The notes beneath the pieces were generated by a model. The model saw only the letters and a program-made list of their open reading frames with translations. It ran no database searches and was not told where the DNA came from. The translations under genes were made by a program, and so were the position numbers. This document shows, piece by piece, positions 10,631 to 22,257 of a stretch of DNA of 64,000 nucleotides. The DNA lies in assembly GCA_016630955.3 (NCBI GenBank), contig CM049996.1:1426001-1490000 (forward strand). The letters run 5' to 3'. The DNA comes from Didymella arachidicola (taxonomy: Eukaryota > Ascomycota > Dothideomycetes > Pleosporales > Didymellaceae). How positions within the stretch are numbered: the first letter of the stretch is position 1; each line of letters begins with the position of its first letter.

Positions 10631-11432
10631 GAAGATCACTCACAGGCAAATGTAAAACGCGATAGTGAGATAGCATTGTCGAAGCAAGGGCCAATGAATC
10701 AAATCTCACAGCTATGCACATCACAACGAGTGGATCTCTTGACTTTCCTATTTTTGTTGAACATTTTGCCAGATAGTGACGCGTACCCGTTAGCCTTCAG
10801 CGACCCGCGGATCGATCCGGTAGCTGATAGCTTCCGAGGCAATATCACAGTCTAGATTAGCGATACTTTGTAGACTACAGCAATGGAGAGCTGAATCTCG
10901 GTGGCGCCGTCCAATAATTGTAAGCGTTGTGAATGAGTACGGCCGAGGAATGTGCGTTCGCACCGTCAAGCATGCGTTGTAGATACGAAACACCTCGCCT
11001 TATCGCCCCGCGGAAGAACTCGATGTTCCACCCATTGTGATTTGGGTACCAAAAAACCATGTCGTTTTCCTGCGTGCAATCACAGCCAGGCCGGTATACC
11101 TTCTGACCGCCGCGAAGAATGTTTCGTCCCGGAATTGAATGCTGCACGTCGAGCCTCTCCCAAAACGCTTTGCTGCTTGACATTCTTCGCCAAGGATCGT
11201 GAGGTAGCCTTGTTGGGCGTATGAGTGCCTTACCTGATGGCGAGTCTCGATGGCTCGCGCGGAGGTCGAGATGAAGTGTAGTCGTACTTTAAGGATGTCC
11301 AGCGCCAGCTACATTTCAGTCAGACACCCCCTAACACTCCTTTCTCGGCTGTCAAACACTTTCGGGACTCAGTTCAGTCAATCGTTGTCTCATCAGCGCA
11401 CGTACTTCGGTCTCATCGAAGCAGTTGCCAAC
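10631..11432. other. Intergenic region and 5' flank of the WSC gene
   Basis: No reliable gene is visible. A minus-strand frame at 10875-11183 (102 codons) is the longest with protein-like composition but has no recognisable motif. The WSC gene's leader precedes 11433; its frame is open back to 11250 from an ATG, but only the 11433 ATG is followed by a secretion signal. Confidence 0.45.
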
Positions 11433-13559
11433 ATGCATTCAGCATCCTGGTGGCTTCCACTCCTTACTGGAGCTGCGGCTCTCCCTCAGGCGGTCCCCCT
11501 CGCTGCCCCAGCAGTCCTTCCATCTTCTTCCACCGTTCCTCAAGCTCCCAGCGTTTACGGGGTTAATGGTTGTCTGTATCTTGGCTTCTATGGCGCTATC
11601 AGCCTACCGTCCGCCGGCGGCCTCCTCGGTTCCATTGGCAGTCTTACAGGTTCAGTCATTCAGCTTTTGTCGGGTGCTGCATCCACCCTTCCACAGCTCG
11701 GCGGAGTTTCCTGGCAGACCTGCACCCAATTCTGCGCTCAAGGTGGATTCAAGTACGCTGGTATCGATGCCGGTAACACTTGCCGTTGTGATAATGTCTT
11801 CCGATTCAACCCCGTCCGCGCTATTGAACCGATCTGCAGCTTGACTTGCTCTGGGAACTCGGCGCAGTGCTGTGGTGCATTTAATCGCCTTCTATTGTTC
11901 CAGATCACAAATCCTATCCTCGCTGCGGCTCCCCAGCCCGCTCTTCCTGCTCTTCCTGCTCCTGCTCTTCCTGCTCCAGCTCTTCCTGCTCCAGCTCTTC
12001 CTGCTCCAGCCGTCCCTGCTCCGGCCGTACCTTCACCTCCTGCTCCAGCCGTACCTTCGCTGCCTGCACTACCTCCATCGCCCGCGGTCCCCAAGCCATC
12101 GGTACCAGCAGTCTCACCGCCTGCTGTAGCGCCTCTACCTCAATCGCCCGCGATCCCCAAGCCATCGGTACCAGCAGTCTCGCCGCCTGCTGTAGCGCCT
12201 CTACCTCAATCGCCCGCGATCCCCAAGCCGTCGACACCAGCAATCTCGCCGCCTGCTGCTGCACCTCTTCCTGGTGCCGGCTCTCTGCCTAGTCTTCCTG
12301 GTGCCGGCTCTCTGCCTAGTCTTCCTGGTGCCGGCTCTCTGCCTAGTCTTCCTGGTGCCGGCTCTCTGCCTAGTCTCCCTGGTGCCGGCTCTCTGCCTAG
12401 TCTTCCTGGTGCCGGCTCTCTGCCTAGTCTTCCTGGTACCGGCTCTCTGCCTAGTCTCCCTGGTGCCGGCTCTCTAACTGGTCTCACTGGTGCCCTCTCT
12501 AATCTAGGCTCTGCTCCTAAGGCTCCTGGTGCCGGCTCTCTGCCTAGTCTCCCTGGTGCCGGCTCTCTACCTAGTCTTCCTGGTGCCGGCTCTCTGCCTA
12601 GTCTTCCTGGTGCCGGCTCTCTGCCTAGTCTCCCTAGTGCCGGCTCTCTAACTGGTCTCACTGGTGCCCTCTCTAATCTAGGCTCTGCTCCTAAGGCTCC
12701 TGGTGCCGGCTCTCTGCCTAGTCTTCCTGGTGCCGGCTCTCTGCCTAGTCTCCCTGGTGCCGGCTCTCTAACTGGTCTCACTGGCGCCCTCTCTGATTTA
12801 GGCTCTGCCCCCAAGGCTCCTGGTGCCGGCTCTCTGCCTAGTCTCCCTAGTGCCGGTGCTCTGCCTGGTCTCGGTGGTCTCCCTGGTGCTCTCCCTGGTG
12901 CTCTCCCTGGGTTAGGCTCTGCCCCTGGTGCCCCTGGCGCTGGTGCTCTGCCTGGTCTCGGTGGTCTCGGTGGTCTCCCTGGTGCTCTCCCTGGGTTAGG
13001 CTCTGCCCCTGGTGCCCCTGGCGCTGGTGCTCTGCCTGGTCTCGGTGGTCTCGGTGGTCTCCCTGGTGCCCTCCCTGGGTTAGGCTCTCTGCCTGGTCTC
13101 CCTGGCGCCGGTGCTCTGCCTGGTCTCGGTGGTCTCCCTGGTGCCCTCCCCGGTTTAGGTTCTCTGGGTGCCGGCTCTCTGCCTAGTCTCCCTAGTGCCG
13201 GTGCTCTGCCTGGTCTCGGTGGTCTCGGTGGTCTCCCTGGTGCCCTCCCTGGGTTAGGCTCTCTGGGTGCCGGCTCTCTGCCTGGTCTCCCTGCTGTCGG
13301 CTCTCTGCCTAGTACGGGTTCTCTAACCAACATTCTGCCAGGCAAAAGCCCCTCGCCTGGTGCTGGCTCCTCCCCCTCGCTGCCTAGTGTCGGATCTCTG
13401 CTCAACGTCCCGAGCTCGCCTGTTGGGGGCGGCCTTCCCACACCCGGCCTCCTTGGTCTGGCTGGCCCGCTCACAAAGTCGATCACCTCGGCTGACCAGT
13501 GCATTGCACGTCTTGAACCTGCCGTTCGTCAGGCTATCATCAGCTCTTGCTTCTCGTAA
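11433..13559 (+). CDS. Secreted WSC-domain protein with long Pro/Ala and Gly/Ser/Leu/Pro repeats (708 aa)
   Basis: The ATG at 11433 was chosen because it is followed directly by a signal peptide (MHSASWWLPLLTGAAALPQA). A WSC carbohydrate-binding domain spans about residues 45-165, with its cysteines in family order: GCLYLG, WQTCTQFCAQ, GNTCRCDN, EPICSLTC, SAQCCGA. It is followed by Ala/Leu/Pro repeats (PALPA), three 22-residue repeats containing PKPSVPAVSPPAVAPLP, then about 350 residues built mostly of GAGSLPSLP nonamers and GLGGLPGALP variants. The C-terminus (SADQCIARLEP...SSCFS) is non-repetitive, has two cysteines and shows no GPI-anchor hydrophobic tail. The expected location is the cell wall or extracellular matrix. 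An in-frame ATG at 11250 would bury the signal peptide and is less likely. The repeats make the locus prone to length change. Confidence 0.85.
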   Translation: MHSASWWLPLLTGAAALPQAVPLAAPAVLPSSSTVPQAPSVYGVNGCLYLGFYGAISLPSAGGLLGSIGSLTGSVIQLLSGAASTLPQLGGVSWQTCTQFCAQGGFKYAGIDAGNTCRCDNVFRFNPVRAIEPICSLTCSGNSAQCCGAFNRLLLFQITNPILAAAPQPALPALPAPALPAPALPAPALPAPAVPAPAVPSPPAPAVPSLPALPPSPAVPKPSVPAVSPPAVAPLPQSPAIPKPSVPAVSPPAVAPLPQSPAIPKPSTPAISPPAAAPLPGAGSLPSLPGAGSLPSLPGAGSLPSLPGAGSLPSLPGAGSLPSLPGAGSLPSLPGTGSLPSLPGAGSLTGLTGALSNLGSAPKAPGAGSLPSLPGAGSLPSLPGAGSLPSLPGAGSLPSLPSAGSLTGLTGALSNLGSAPKAPGAGSLPSLPGAGSLPSLPGAGSLTGLTGALSDLGSAPKAPGAGSLPSLPSAGALPGLGGLPGALPGALPGLGSAPGAPGAGALPGLGGLGGLPGALPGLGSAPGAPGAGALPGLGGLGGLPGALPGLGSLPGLPGAGALPGLGGLPGALPGLGSLGAGSLPSLPSAGALPGLGGLGGLPGALPGLGSLGAGSLPGLPAVGSLPSTGSLTNILPGKSPSPGAGSSPSLPSVGSLLNVPSSPVGGGLPTPGLLGLAGPLTKSITSADQCIARLEPAVRQAIISSCFS
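12078..12275 (+). repeat. Three 66-bp tandem coding repeats
   Basis: Units start at 12078, 12144 and 12210, each beginning TCGCCCGCG and encoding 22 residues around PKPSVPAVSPPAVAPLP. The third unit has diverged (PKPSTPAISPPAAAP). Confidence 0.85.
12273..13310 (+). repeat. 27-bp coding minisatellite and derived Gly/Leu/Pro repeats
   Basis: Seven near-identical 27-bp units encoding GAGSLPSLP run from 12273 to about 12461; one has GTG for GAG. The same unit then recurs in blocks separated by a longer module (SLTGLTGALSNLGSAPKAP, three copies) and passes into GALPGLGGLGGLPGALPGLG-type units. This nested, higher-order structure indicates repeated unequal exchange or slippage within the coding frame. 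Confidence 0.88.
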
Positions 13560-14701
13560 GCTCGTTTACTTCGTGGAACCCAAATTGGGATGCTGTAATC
13601 CATTCAAGGATTTCTTGACTTGAAAAGGATTAAGGCGCATGATTAGGGGACATACTTCTTTACAAGAAGATAGTGGAGGACGTAGGGGATATAGTTCGTT
13701 GATCTGACATTCGTGCGGGTTTGAAGATTTGAAGCACGGTGTGGCTAGTGATATTGAAATAGGCTCTGTAGACTTGCAATGAGAATTTGCGTTTGCATTG
13801 CATAATTGCCTAGAATTGCAATATTAACAGTACATTGTAAACTGGTCTATTGAGCACACTGACACGAGATCAACAGGTTCCTTAAGATCGCTGAGGGTGT
13901 CGTTAAGAAGGTGCGAGCACAAGTATTGTAGGCAAATGACAGCCAAGTGCGACTTGGATAGAGGGGGAAAAACCTAGTCTGCAGCAGGCAGTGGTCGCGT
14001 CCTTGGGTTTGGCTTGGTAATGAAGAAAGAGTCGATGGCAATGCGTGCGCCCAATGCGCCCATGTTCGGACATGTCGGCCCGGCGCAACGCGAAAATCAC
14101 GCGTGGCGCGTTCTCAACCACGACCAGACAAACCCAAGAGACGCAAGTTCTTCAACCGAAAGAAATCAGCGTTTCCTTCACGACACACGTAGATTGTTAT
14201 GCTGCAAGTCGTTCGCATGCCATTTGTTGGCGATCGGTGCACTGACGCCTGCAGGTGGCTTCTCGAATGAACGCCTACCATGTCTAGAGGCTAGAGCGTT
14301 GGCTGTGTCTAGGCATGTACACGTGACAGAGGATTGGTATGGTGACCGTCGTTCATCGATTGATGGGCGCACGGTAGCGCAACAATGATATTGCTACAAG
14401 ACTAGTGGACCCTCCATGCAACACTCTCTTCTCGATCACCAACCAGCCTTTCGCAGGCCGCTTAAGAGGTTCCTGCGCCTGGTCACGGAACAGAGCCTTC
14501 CGAAATGCACTCTCTTATGGGCACAATACATCATTGGGCCATAGTTAGGTGTTGAAGAAAATATGGCAGCCAAGCCCTTTAGCCGCCTTGCTGCCTTGCG
14601 CCATGCCACCTCGGGTGTAGTGAGCATTACGAGCAATACATTGGCAATTCTACAAGACCGCTCCATGGCACCTCTGGCCAACTCTCAGTCAATTTGACCA
14701 A
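13560..14701. other. Intergenic region
   Basis: This 1.1 kb lies between two plus-strand genes and shows no convincing frames or RNA genes. It should hold the 3' end of the WSC transcript and the promoter of the F-box-like gene. Confidence 0.5.
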
Positions 14702-16196
14702 ATGGATCTCCCCTCGGAACTCAAAGTCAGCATTGCCGATTATCTCGACCCTCGATCGAGTATCAACTTCGGCATTACTTGCAAAGAGCACTGGCAACTA
14801 TGCCAACCACTTTACAGGAGACATACGAAAGCATTTTCGGAGGCGCCCATCGTCACTGCGCACAATGTCTTGGATGTACTGAGAGCCACGATACAAGATC
14901 CGAGCCAGGGATGGCACATCCGTGAGATCAGCTTCCGGGACAGATGGGACGACCCGTTCACGACGCCGGTGGATGACGCAGAGCAACTCCAAAAGGCCGC
15001 AAGTCAGCTAAAGAGTCTGTATCCTCACTCTGATACATACTCCGAGCAAGAACGTGTCGTCACGCAGATTGAACATGATTTAGCAACAGGACACCCTGCC
15101 AGCGCTGTGGCGGTTCTCTTGCACCATCTACCCAACCTCCGGACCTTGAGATTTACTATAGGGCACGGAAATGTCTTTGAGTCTCTGCTGGAACGGATTG
15201 GCATTGGATACAATGATACAGCAAAGCGGTCGAGCCTTCCGTTGCAACGTCTCCGCACGGTTGCCCTTGCCCACTACGACACTGAGGGCTGTATTAATCC
15301 AGATTGGGTCCTTTCGTTTATGCGGATACCCTCGCTTCGCACGTTTGCAGCAAGTCTGATGGGCGGAGATTTCAGATGTGGCCAGCATGAGCCCGATGAC
15401 CTTTTCAACTCCTACCCACAGTCAAATATCGAAGAGCTTTTCTTCACCGGTTGCCAGTTCGACTCGACTACGTTCGAATATCTGATCTCGTGTACCTCAA
15501 GTCTGAAGCGCTTCACGTACGATGCTGGTGGTTGTTGTACAGATGATGCAGCTTATGAAGCTAAGATTGTCTTGAAGGCTCTCGCTGAGCACGCACGGGA
15601 TTCATTGGAGTCTCTGGTCCTGAGTCATTCCGCATATCAAGAAGAAGAGGTTTGTTCTCCCGACCCCAATGTGCGAAGCAGCTGACCGAGTCAAGGCTGC
15701 CGTTCGAGGCTTCAGCGACGACGAGAAAGACAGGCCGACTGAGGCGGACCTGACAATGTTCACGAAGCTACACTCGCTCTCAGCAAATTGGGCTATGCTC
15801 TGGCCCGAGCTGTCTTCGCAGCCAGCAACTATCAACTTTGGGGATGGCGGCCGCAGCGAGATCATTGGACTGTCCTGCACACCGCTCGATATCCGCAACA
15901 TCCTACCAGAAACGCTCGACCATTTGCATCTTACCGGTGTTTTCGACCTAGAGGAGTGGGAGGGCGTCGTCGGGCCGCTGGCTTCACCGAACTTGGAGAA
16001 TTCAGGTCTAACGATTGATAAGATCAGGGTTGACGGGCGTGTGGAAAACAAAGTCACTCGCACAGACGAGAGATTGCTCGTTATTGTGGGTGGGTGGGAT
16101 GACAACGAACAGAAGATGATCTTCGGTGGCGGAGATAAAGCTTGGCTAAAACGCTCGTGGGCGACAGCTCGGCTGTTTGAGGGCCATGGCTGGTGA
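14702..16196 (+). CDS. F-box/LRR-like protein, two exons (482 aa)
   Basis: Exon 1 is 14702-15649 and exon 2 is 15696-16196. The 46-nt intron (15650-15695, GTTTGT...AG) contains a CTGAC branch site nine bases before its end, and splicing joins two overlapping frames into one 482-residue product. The N-terminus (MDLPSELKVSIADYLDP) matches the short F-box-like helix that opens many fungal F-box proteins. The rest carries leucine-rich, LRR-like words (LPNLRTLRF, LKRF, LESLVLS), as in proteins that rank substrates for SCF ubiquitin ligases. No catalytic residues are visible, and the substrate is unknown. Without splicing, exon 1 would run eleven codons further to a TGA. Confidence 0.75.
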
Positions 16197-16246
16197 ATTT
16201 TACTTGGCTGCTCTAGTACGCATAAGCCGCTTCTAGGCACCTGAGA

Positions 16247-17231
16247 CTACATCAATGTACTGTAACTGGGCGGCTCCCAAGGGTTCCAGAGCTCTAGTCG
16301 CTTTACAATGGCGTCTGCCTCTGCAACTGCTGTGCCTGCGCTCACCCTTGCGAGCACCTTGGGTTTCTTTTCTGACTCCAGACGAGCGATGATAATGCCA
16401 TTTGGGTCATTGGCATTCTCCATCACCGCGACAAGTACTATCTGACGGTGGATTCGTAGCCGCAATGCTGCGTGCTGAGGATGCTGTCTGCTAATTTCTG
16501 CCCAAGGGTCGTTCAATGCATGCCAATTGCCAAGCAATTGAAACCTCCGTTCGTCTGGATGTCTATCGAGCCACAAAGGATCCAACATTTGATTGATGGG
16601 CACGGCTAGAATCATCAGTCTCAAGCGGTCTGCGGGAAGAAGGAAATTAAATAGGCTTACCCTTCTCAATCAAGCTATACCATCCATACATAGACCTCAG
16701 TCTGATTGGACCAGGCCGCATATCGTACTCCTTTTCTGGATCCTCCTGAGGGCCATACTCAACTTGCTCGGCTTCCTGCAATTCCTCCCACTGCGACAAG
16801 TCATAATAGAAGCCAGCACCCCACCAATCGGCCATATCTACGGGACAGCGTGCGACGCCCACCTCACCATCTCCCTCATTATGACAGTCAAGACAAACAG
16901 CCAGTACGCCTTCCTCCTTGAAGTCGACTTTATCCGCTACGATGAAATAGAACGGCTGGATAGACTCATCGGTCTCGCGAAGTATGATGAACTGGTCGTA
17001 CACGTCTCGTAGTGGCCGATCAGTGAAGTCTGGCAAAGAAGCCACTTTTGAGTGGGTTACATCGCCAGAACCCACCTTGTTGATTGATCTTTCTAAGTCT
17101 TGGCGGGTCCTGTGGTCCATGGATATGGTATGAAAGATGGCGAACCTAGCCGGCTCGCTTAAAGGGCGTTCCTTAACGAACGGTGGTGCGTTCGGCGGCA
17201 GGCCGTAAGATTCGGCGCTTGTGGAAGACAT
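16247..17231 (-). CDS. Conserved-looking hypothetical protein, two exons (about 309 aa)
   Basis: Exon 1 runs 17231-16661 and starts MSSTSAESYGLPP; exon 2 runs 16605-16247. The donor GTAAGC is at 16660. I prefer the acceptor CTAG at 16606 (55-nt intron with a CTGAT branch-like site), which joins EK to AVPINQMLDPLWLD. An alternative acceptor GCAG at 16630 would make an unusually short 31-nt intron and add eight residues in the same frame. The protein is soluble, with words such as RDVYDQFIILRETD, FYFIVADK and DMADWWGAGFYYD. I do not recognise the family. It converges with the F-box-like gene, with 50 bp between their stop codons. Confidence 0.65.
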
Positions 17232-19568
17232 GTTGGCTTGGACATACCCCTGTACTCGAGGAATGTACCCCAGGAAGGTGCAAGGTCAATGTGTACACAT
17301 AAGAACGGTCAATGATTTTCGTGACGCCATTGCTGAGGGTGCCTAGACTAGTGCCAGAATAGGCAACAACGATGTGTTTTAGCGAGGCCTCACCGATGTC
17401 AATGCAATGCGATGTTGCCAAGGAGGAACTTTTGGTGCATGCAAGGCGTCAGGTCCAAAATGGACTTTTTCTGACGGTTAGACTCTTCCATTCCTCGAGG
17501 CGAGTGCTTGAGATCAAAATTGCCCAAACCGCAGCCACATTGGCATGATAACGCGCATGCCAAGCTGTAAGCTTTTATTCACGTTCACATAGCTGTCTCT
17601 GTGGTTACGAAGAACCTTCGGCCGAAAGGCGTCCATGGGTTGCGAGCAGTGGAGCCTTAAGCTTCCTAAATTCTGTTGTACTGAGCGGAAAACTATGAAA
17701 CAATACAATTGGCCTCAAGAAAATCCGAGAGTTTGCTTCGCATCGTCTTATTTGGCACTATAATAGGGCAATGTTATGATGCACAGACCGAAGTGTTCAG
17801 CATTCAGCAGTGCACACGATTTGGCCTCTCCTCGGTTATCATTACATCCGCTGATTCTGACTTGTGACTCAATAAGTAAGCGTCGTGGAAGCCGACACCT
17901 GCTTTACCGACCATGAGTGCAAATGTCAGTCTTTGCTTTTCAACTCCAACCACAGCGATTAACAACAAGAATACAACATAAGTTGTTTCCAATATCTACT
18001 GCCTCTTCTGGAGGTCTAGAGTGAGGAATAGAGAGCTCTATGGAGTCGGAGTATGTTCCAGAAAGCTTCATGGCCAGCTATCATGTTTGTGGTGAGGCTG
18101 AATCGACGAACATCAAAGTCCTCCTATCATGATTTCATGCTCGCTTTTGCCACGTAGGTGCTTATGGTCACATATGCTAATTATATAACGCTTCAGTTGA
18201 AACTCTTCTCATCGTTGCCCGTCTCCATCCATCTGCGTGACCTTCTTCAAAAGGTGAATGCCATAATGCGATGTCTGGCGCACCTCCTGGGTATCCTTTG
18301 AGTTCAAAAGTCTGCCTTCCCCCGTACACCAGCAAGTCTATCAGACTTCAAGGTATACTTCAAAGCTTGTCAAAGAAATCATTAAATCCCTCGTCACACC
18401 AAAGGCCACATGTTTCTATCGTCATGAGTTTCCTTAGCTCTCAGTTCGAGCCAGCGTTGCTGGCAAATCGTTTCGTGTATACATACCAGCTTCTGCCCTT
18501 TCGTAACCTACCTTTCACATCACTTCTCTCTTCAAAAAGTCCACATAATCAGGCCCTGTCTACTTCTGCAAGGCCTCAGAAACCGGATGCAACTGCCCCA
18601 TGTGCCTTGTGAACTCAAATTCCATGGGAGCAGATGCTATGCTTGTGACGAAGCAAAGTCAACATACTCAACCGACAAGCAGCCGTGCACGACTACTCTT
18701 CCACAAAAACAACCTGAACGTCAAGATATGTGCCCCTCTATCCAGCTCTGGCTCTGGCTCGATATCGATATCTCTGCGTGAGCATGACGTCTATGCACGG
18801 AAAAGCGAGAACGTGTATTCAGACCCTGCGAACCATGATGCCTGCGACAGAGATCATGCTATCTAGTGTCGCCGGAGTGAGAATACTCTTCAGCCGGAGC
18901 CTATATGTGCCAAGGAAACGTCGAAGAACACATGGGTCCATCATGTTCGATACAGACCGTGCTTCCGCATACATGCACTCTTAAGCCAAGCGAGTGTTGG
19001 AGTAGTCATTAATGTGGTGAAAAAGTATTGCTATGGGGAGCTCGAGTGCGGAGCAAAAACACGAATGGATCGTGTTGTAGTTTGATGAACAAGGAAGGAT
19101 AGGTAGGCGGGTAATAGGTCTCGATTGCCCGAATTCCGACCTACTAATCGAGACCTTGACGTGGAGAAGCTTGTGTATCGTCACTTTGATGTGCATAGAA
19201 GCAAGTCATGGCAACGGTGCTGGTCACTTTTTAGGACATTGGTTACATGTCGAAAATAGTGGCCGTACGGACCAAGAAGGGTCATGAAGGGTGTGAGAGC
19301 ATCATTTTGAAGGCCGATTATGTCACTGCTGTAGGCGCAGTAAGCAGGACATAGCCGTAGCAGAAAGCTCATTTCGATGAAGTAAACAAGATTATAGAGG
19401 TTGCGATGTTAATAGAGTTGCAGACGAGGAATCATATTCAGAACGCCTGATGTAAATGCCAAGGCCCGTCCGCGAGCCTTTGTAAGCCTATGTATACATC
19501 TGCGGCTATAAACGTTAATGGGTATCCAAGAAAGAAGAGAGGCGGTTTGAGTGAGCAAGAGTGCAGTC
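17232..19568. other. Intergenic region, no convincing gene
   Basis: This 2.3 kb stretch has only short frames of mixed composition (the longest, 113 codons, starts at 18271). No tRNA, clear repeat or conserved domain was seen. It lies between the 5' end of the unknown gene and the 3' end of the Sds3-like gene. Confidence 0.5.
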
Positions 19569-21253
19569 CTAGCCTTGCCCTCGTCCTCTGCCCCGCCCTC
19601 TCCCGCTCGCAGTCCTGGCCATGGGGATGCCGCCACCGTGCCCTATGCTTGCCTCGCCGGACCTTCCCAGGGGTGTATTGTTCCCTGCATCGCTGTAGCC
19701 AGCCATACTACTCTGCGCGCTCATTGGCACACCGCCCATGCTGCCGACCTCGAGATGTGGGACGAGTGTTCGTACATGCGACGTAATCTCATTTACGGGT
19801 TCGGTGAAGCCTGGCGGTTGCACTTGGTAGTCTCTCATCTTGACCGGTTGACAGGCAGCTTGTAGAAGTCGCTCATTGAGCTCGTCATCGGGCCGTGCCT
19901 CCCTCAGCATCAGCTTGAGATCTTGATCGACATCTTGTGGCGCGAGCGGTGGCGGTGTTGGCGCGGAGGCGTTGACCTTCTGGAATATCTTCTGGTCAAG
20001 CACAAACGGTGGATTGTATATGAAAGGAATCTGGCCGTTGGTTATCGAGGTTGTGGAACGAGTCGCGCCGCGCGTTGCGTGTGGGTTCGAGGAGACTTGA
20101 CGGGCCATGTCCACCGCGCCGGGCACTTCGTCAGAATCTTGGTCTGCGTCTGGAAGGTCGCCATTCTCAGAAGCGTGATCGCCATTTATGTGCGCATGGC
20201 CGTTGGTTGTAGCTTCGGCGTTGCTGGGCTCATTGGTTTTCATCTTAGCAAAGAAGTGGGATGCTGCATTCGTCGCGTTCGTCATGGCCATGTTCAGCTC
20301 CTTCTCGGTGAAGAGTCGATCCAGCGAGTAAGCCGAGGCCTCGAATTGTGTGTGCATGGTGCGTGCCTTGGCTTCGCGGAAGGGTGAGGCGTTGCCCATC
20401 TCAATATTGCGCCCAGACGGGCCAGGTGAGTCGATCTCGTTCTCGTCGAACAGTTTGCGCTTGCGCGACTTTTCTGCCGCTGCCGCTGCCTCGTCTACCT
20501 CGCCGGCGAACTTGTGGCCTGTTCTCCGTGTCTTGCGCGGTGCTTGCGGACCGCCTGGGCTGGCAGGGTGCCCAATCCCGAATTGGTTGGGATGTAGAAG
20601 CATGGCGTTGCTGTCCGAAATGTCGAGCTGCTCCTTCTCACGCTTCAGTCTGTTCGCGCGCTGCTGTATGCTGGCCTTTAGACGTTCGCGAACGGTCTCT
20701 GCAAGGGCCTTGTGCTCTTCCTCGGCGATCTTAACTTTGTAGTGGTGCGCGTTCTCGATGTCGTTCTTGCTATTCTCGTGCTTGTTCTGTAGCCACAATT
20801 AGCCTCTGGGCGCCTAGTTTACATCTAGCAACTTACGTAGAGCATCGTCAGGTTATAATCGCGCTCTTCCATAGCGTCGTTGACAGCGTCCACAAAGCGC
20901 GAGTAGTACTTGCCGCACTGCGCGAGGTAGTCGGTACCAGCACTGGGCGCAGTAGGGATGTTGTTGCCCATGATCTGGGTAATCAGCTCGGAAGCCTCTT
21001 GCCCATTGTCTTCCAGCAGCTCGTTCTTGTATGGGTCGGCTTTAATGATGAGGTTAATATCAGCCTGCAGCGCCGCCAGTTGAGCACGGTAGTGGCTGTC
21101 GCGGTTGTCTGAGAAGGTCGCCATCATCTCAGACAGCTTCTCGGCGAGCATGTTGCGCCTCTTGTCGCGTTTCGAGGGCTGCGGCTGCGGCGATGTTGCT
21201 GAATGGCCGAGCGGGAAGTTGTCCGCCGGCGAGGGACTGCCATTGCGAACCAT
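19569..21253 (-). CDS. Probable Sds3-like subunit of the Rpd3/Sin3 histone deacetylase complex (544 aa)
   Basis: Exon 1 is 21253-20837 and exon 2 is 20786-19569, joined across a 50-nt intron (GTAAGT...CTACAG) so that TMLY runs into NKHENSKNDIENA. After a short Ser/Pro-rich start comes a long helical region (about residues 30-200) with KRDKRRNMLAEKLSEMM, DSHYRAQLAALQADIN, DAMEERDYN and EEEHKALAETVRERL, a coiled-coil layout like Sds3-type corepressor subunits. It is followed by HPNQFGI, ASPGGPQAPRKTRRTG and a Lys/Arg nuclear-localisation-like patch (KSRKRKLFDE). The C-terminal half is disordered and ends in an RGRGRGRG tail. In yeast and other fungi such subunits hold the Rpd3/Sin3 complex together in the nucleus. 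The assignment rests on remembered family appearance, so the name is moderately secure; nuclear localisation is inference. Confidence 0.65.
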
Positions 21254-22257
21254 ACCGCTATAGGAGACTTGCTGGAAGTATTACAATAATCCGCCTGCGA
21301 TCGAGGACTGCGTCAGGTGCTGCAAGCAAGCGCAGGCTTCGGCGCAAATGCTCCGGTGAAGCGAGTGTCGCAAAAAGGAACAGGGAAGATCGAGAAATGA
21401 TGCACGCGCGAGCTGCCAGCACTTGGCTTCTGTGTCGCTACAGTGCAGAGAACATGTGACGCAGTGAAGAGTGATGTGTGATGTGCAGATGGTTTGCCAG
21501 AACGATTGGCCGGATGAGCATCTGGCTAGCGCCTCTTCCTACCTATTCGCCGACCACCGATTTCGCCTTGGCGTCTGTGCTTTCACTCTTACTTCTGAAC
21601 GTCTGTCACTGTGTCCATGTGTTCCTTTGAGTGTATCAGTTATTGTGGCCATCTCAGCCTCACGTGACTTATAGTCCCAAGATGCTCAATCTAGTCGCTC
21701 CACAAGTCTCATATCACGAATGGTCTCCAGTGCTTAATCTAATCGTCCGGGCCCGTTTTTTCATTGCTTTTTCCGGCCGAATGCACTCGGTCTATGCAAC
21801 GTCCACAGGAGGTTTGAGCGAGGCTATGCAAGTTGCGCGGCTCAGAGATGAAGCCTGCGTCGATCTATGCATACCATAGTCATGCGGCTCGTCGCAACTT
21901 CCCCCCCTACCTGTGAACAGATGATCTCCTACAAGCTAGCGACAATAGCATCAACAGTGACAGATGCTCAGAGATAGGAGGATCGAACCATGTAAAACAT
22001 CGCTCAGTCATCAAGTGAGTATGTGGGACGTGGCGTAGTTCGATGGTAGGCTCCATCAGCAAAGCGTGGGACTACGGCGATCAGAAAGCCAAAGGTGAAG
22101 TATCGCACATGCGTACGTCGACCACGAAGGGTACAAATACCTCACAAATTAACCTCAGGTCTCACTATCACGACAGTCCCATCGCAACTTTCTACCTCAC
22201 ATCATCCCCATCTCAACACTTCTGAAGCACCCTACCCCAGCCACTCCGATTATCAAG
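21254..22257. other. Intergenic region
   Basis: This 1.0 kb between diverging genes should contain the promoter of the Sds3-like gene. The last ~100 bases are CT- and CA-rich (CCTCACATCATCCCCATCTC), like the 5' leader of a highly expressed fungal gene, although the reading frame that follows is broken. Confidence 0.5.

Noticed and set aside
12273..12461. Evenly spaced 27-bp repeats resembling a CRISPR array
   Set aside because: There are no spacers: units are directly tandem and in frame with the WSC protein, in a eukaryotic genome.
12206..13504. 432-codon open frame on the minus strand rich in REPAPGRLG
   Set aside because: It is the antisense shadow of the GAGSLPSLP coding repeats; a 27-bp repeat without stops is open in several frames.
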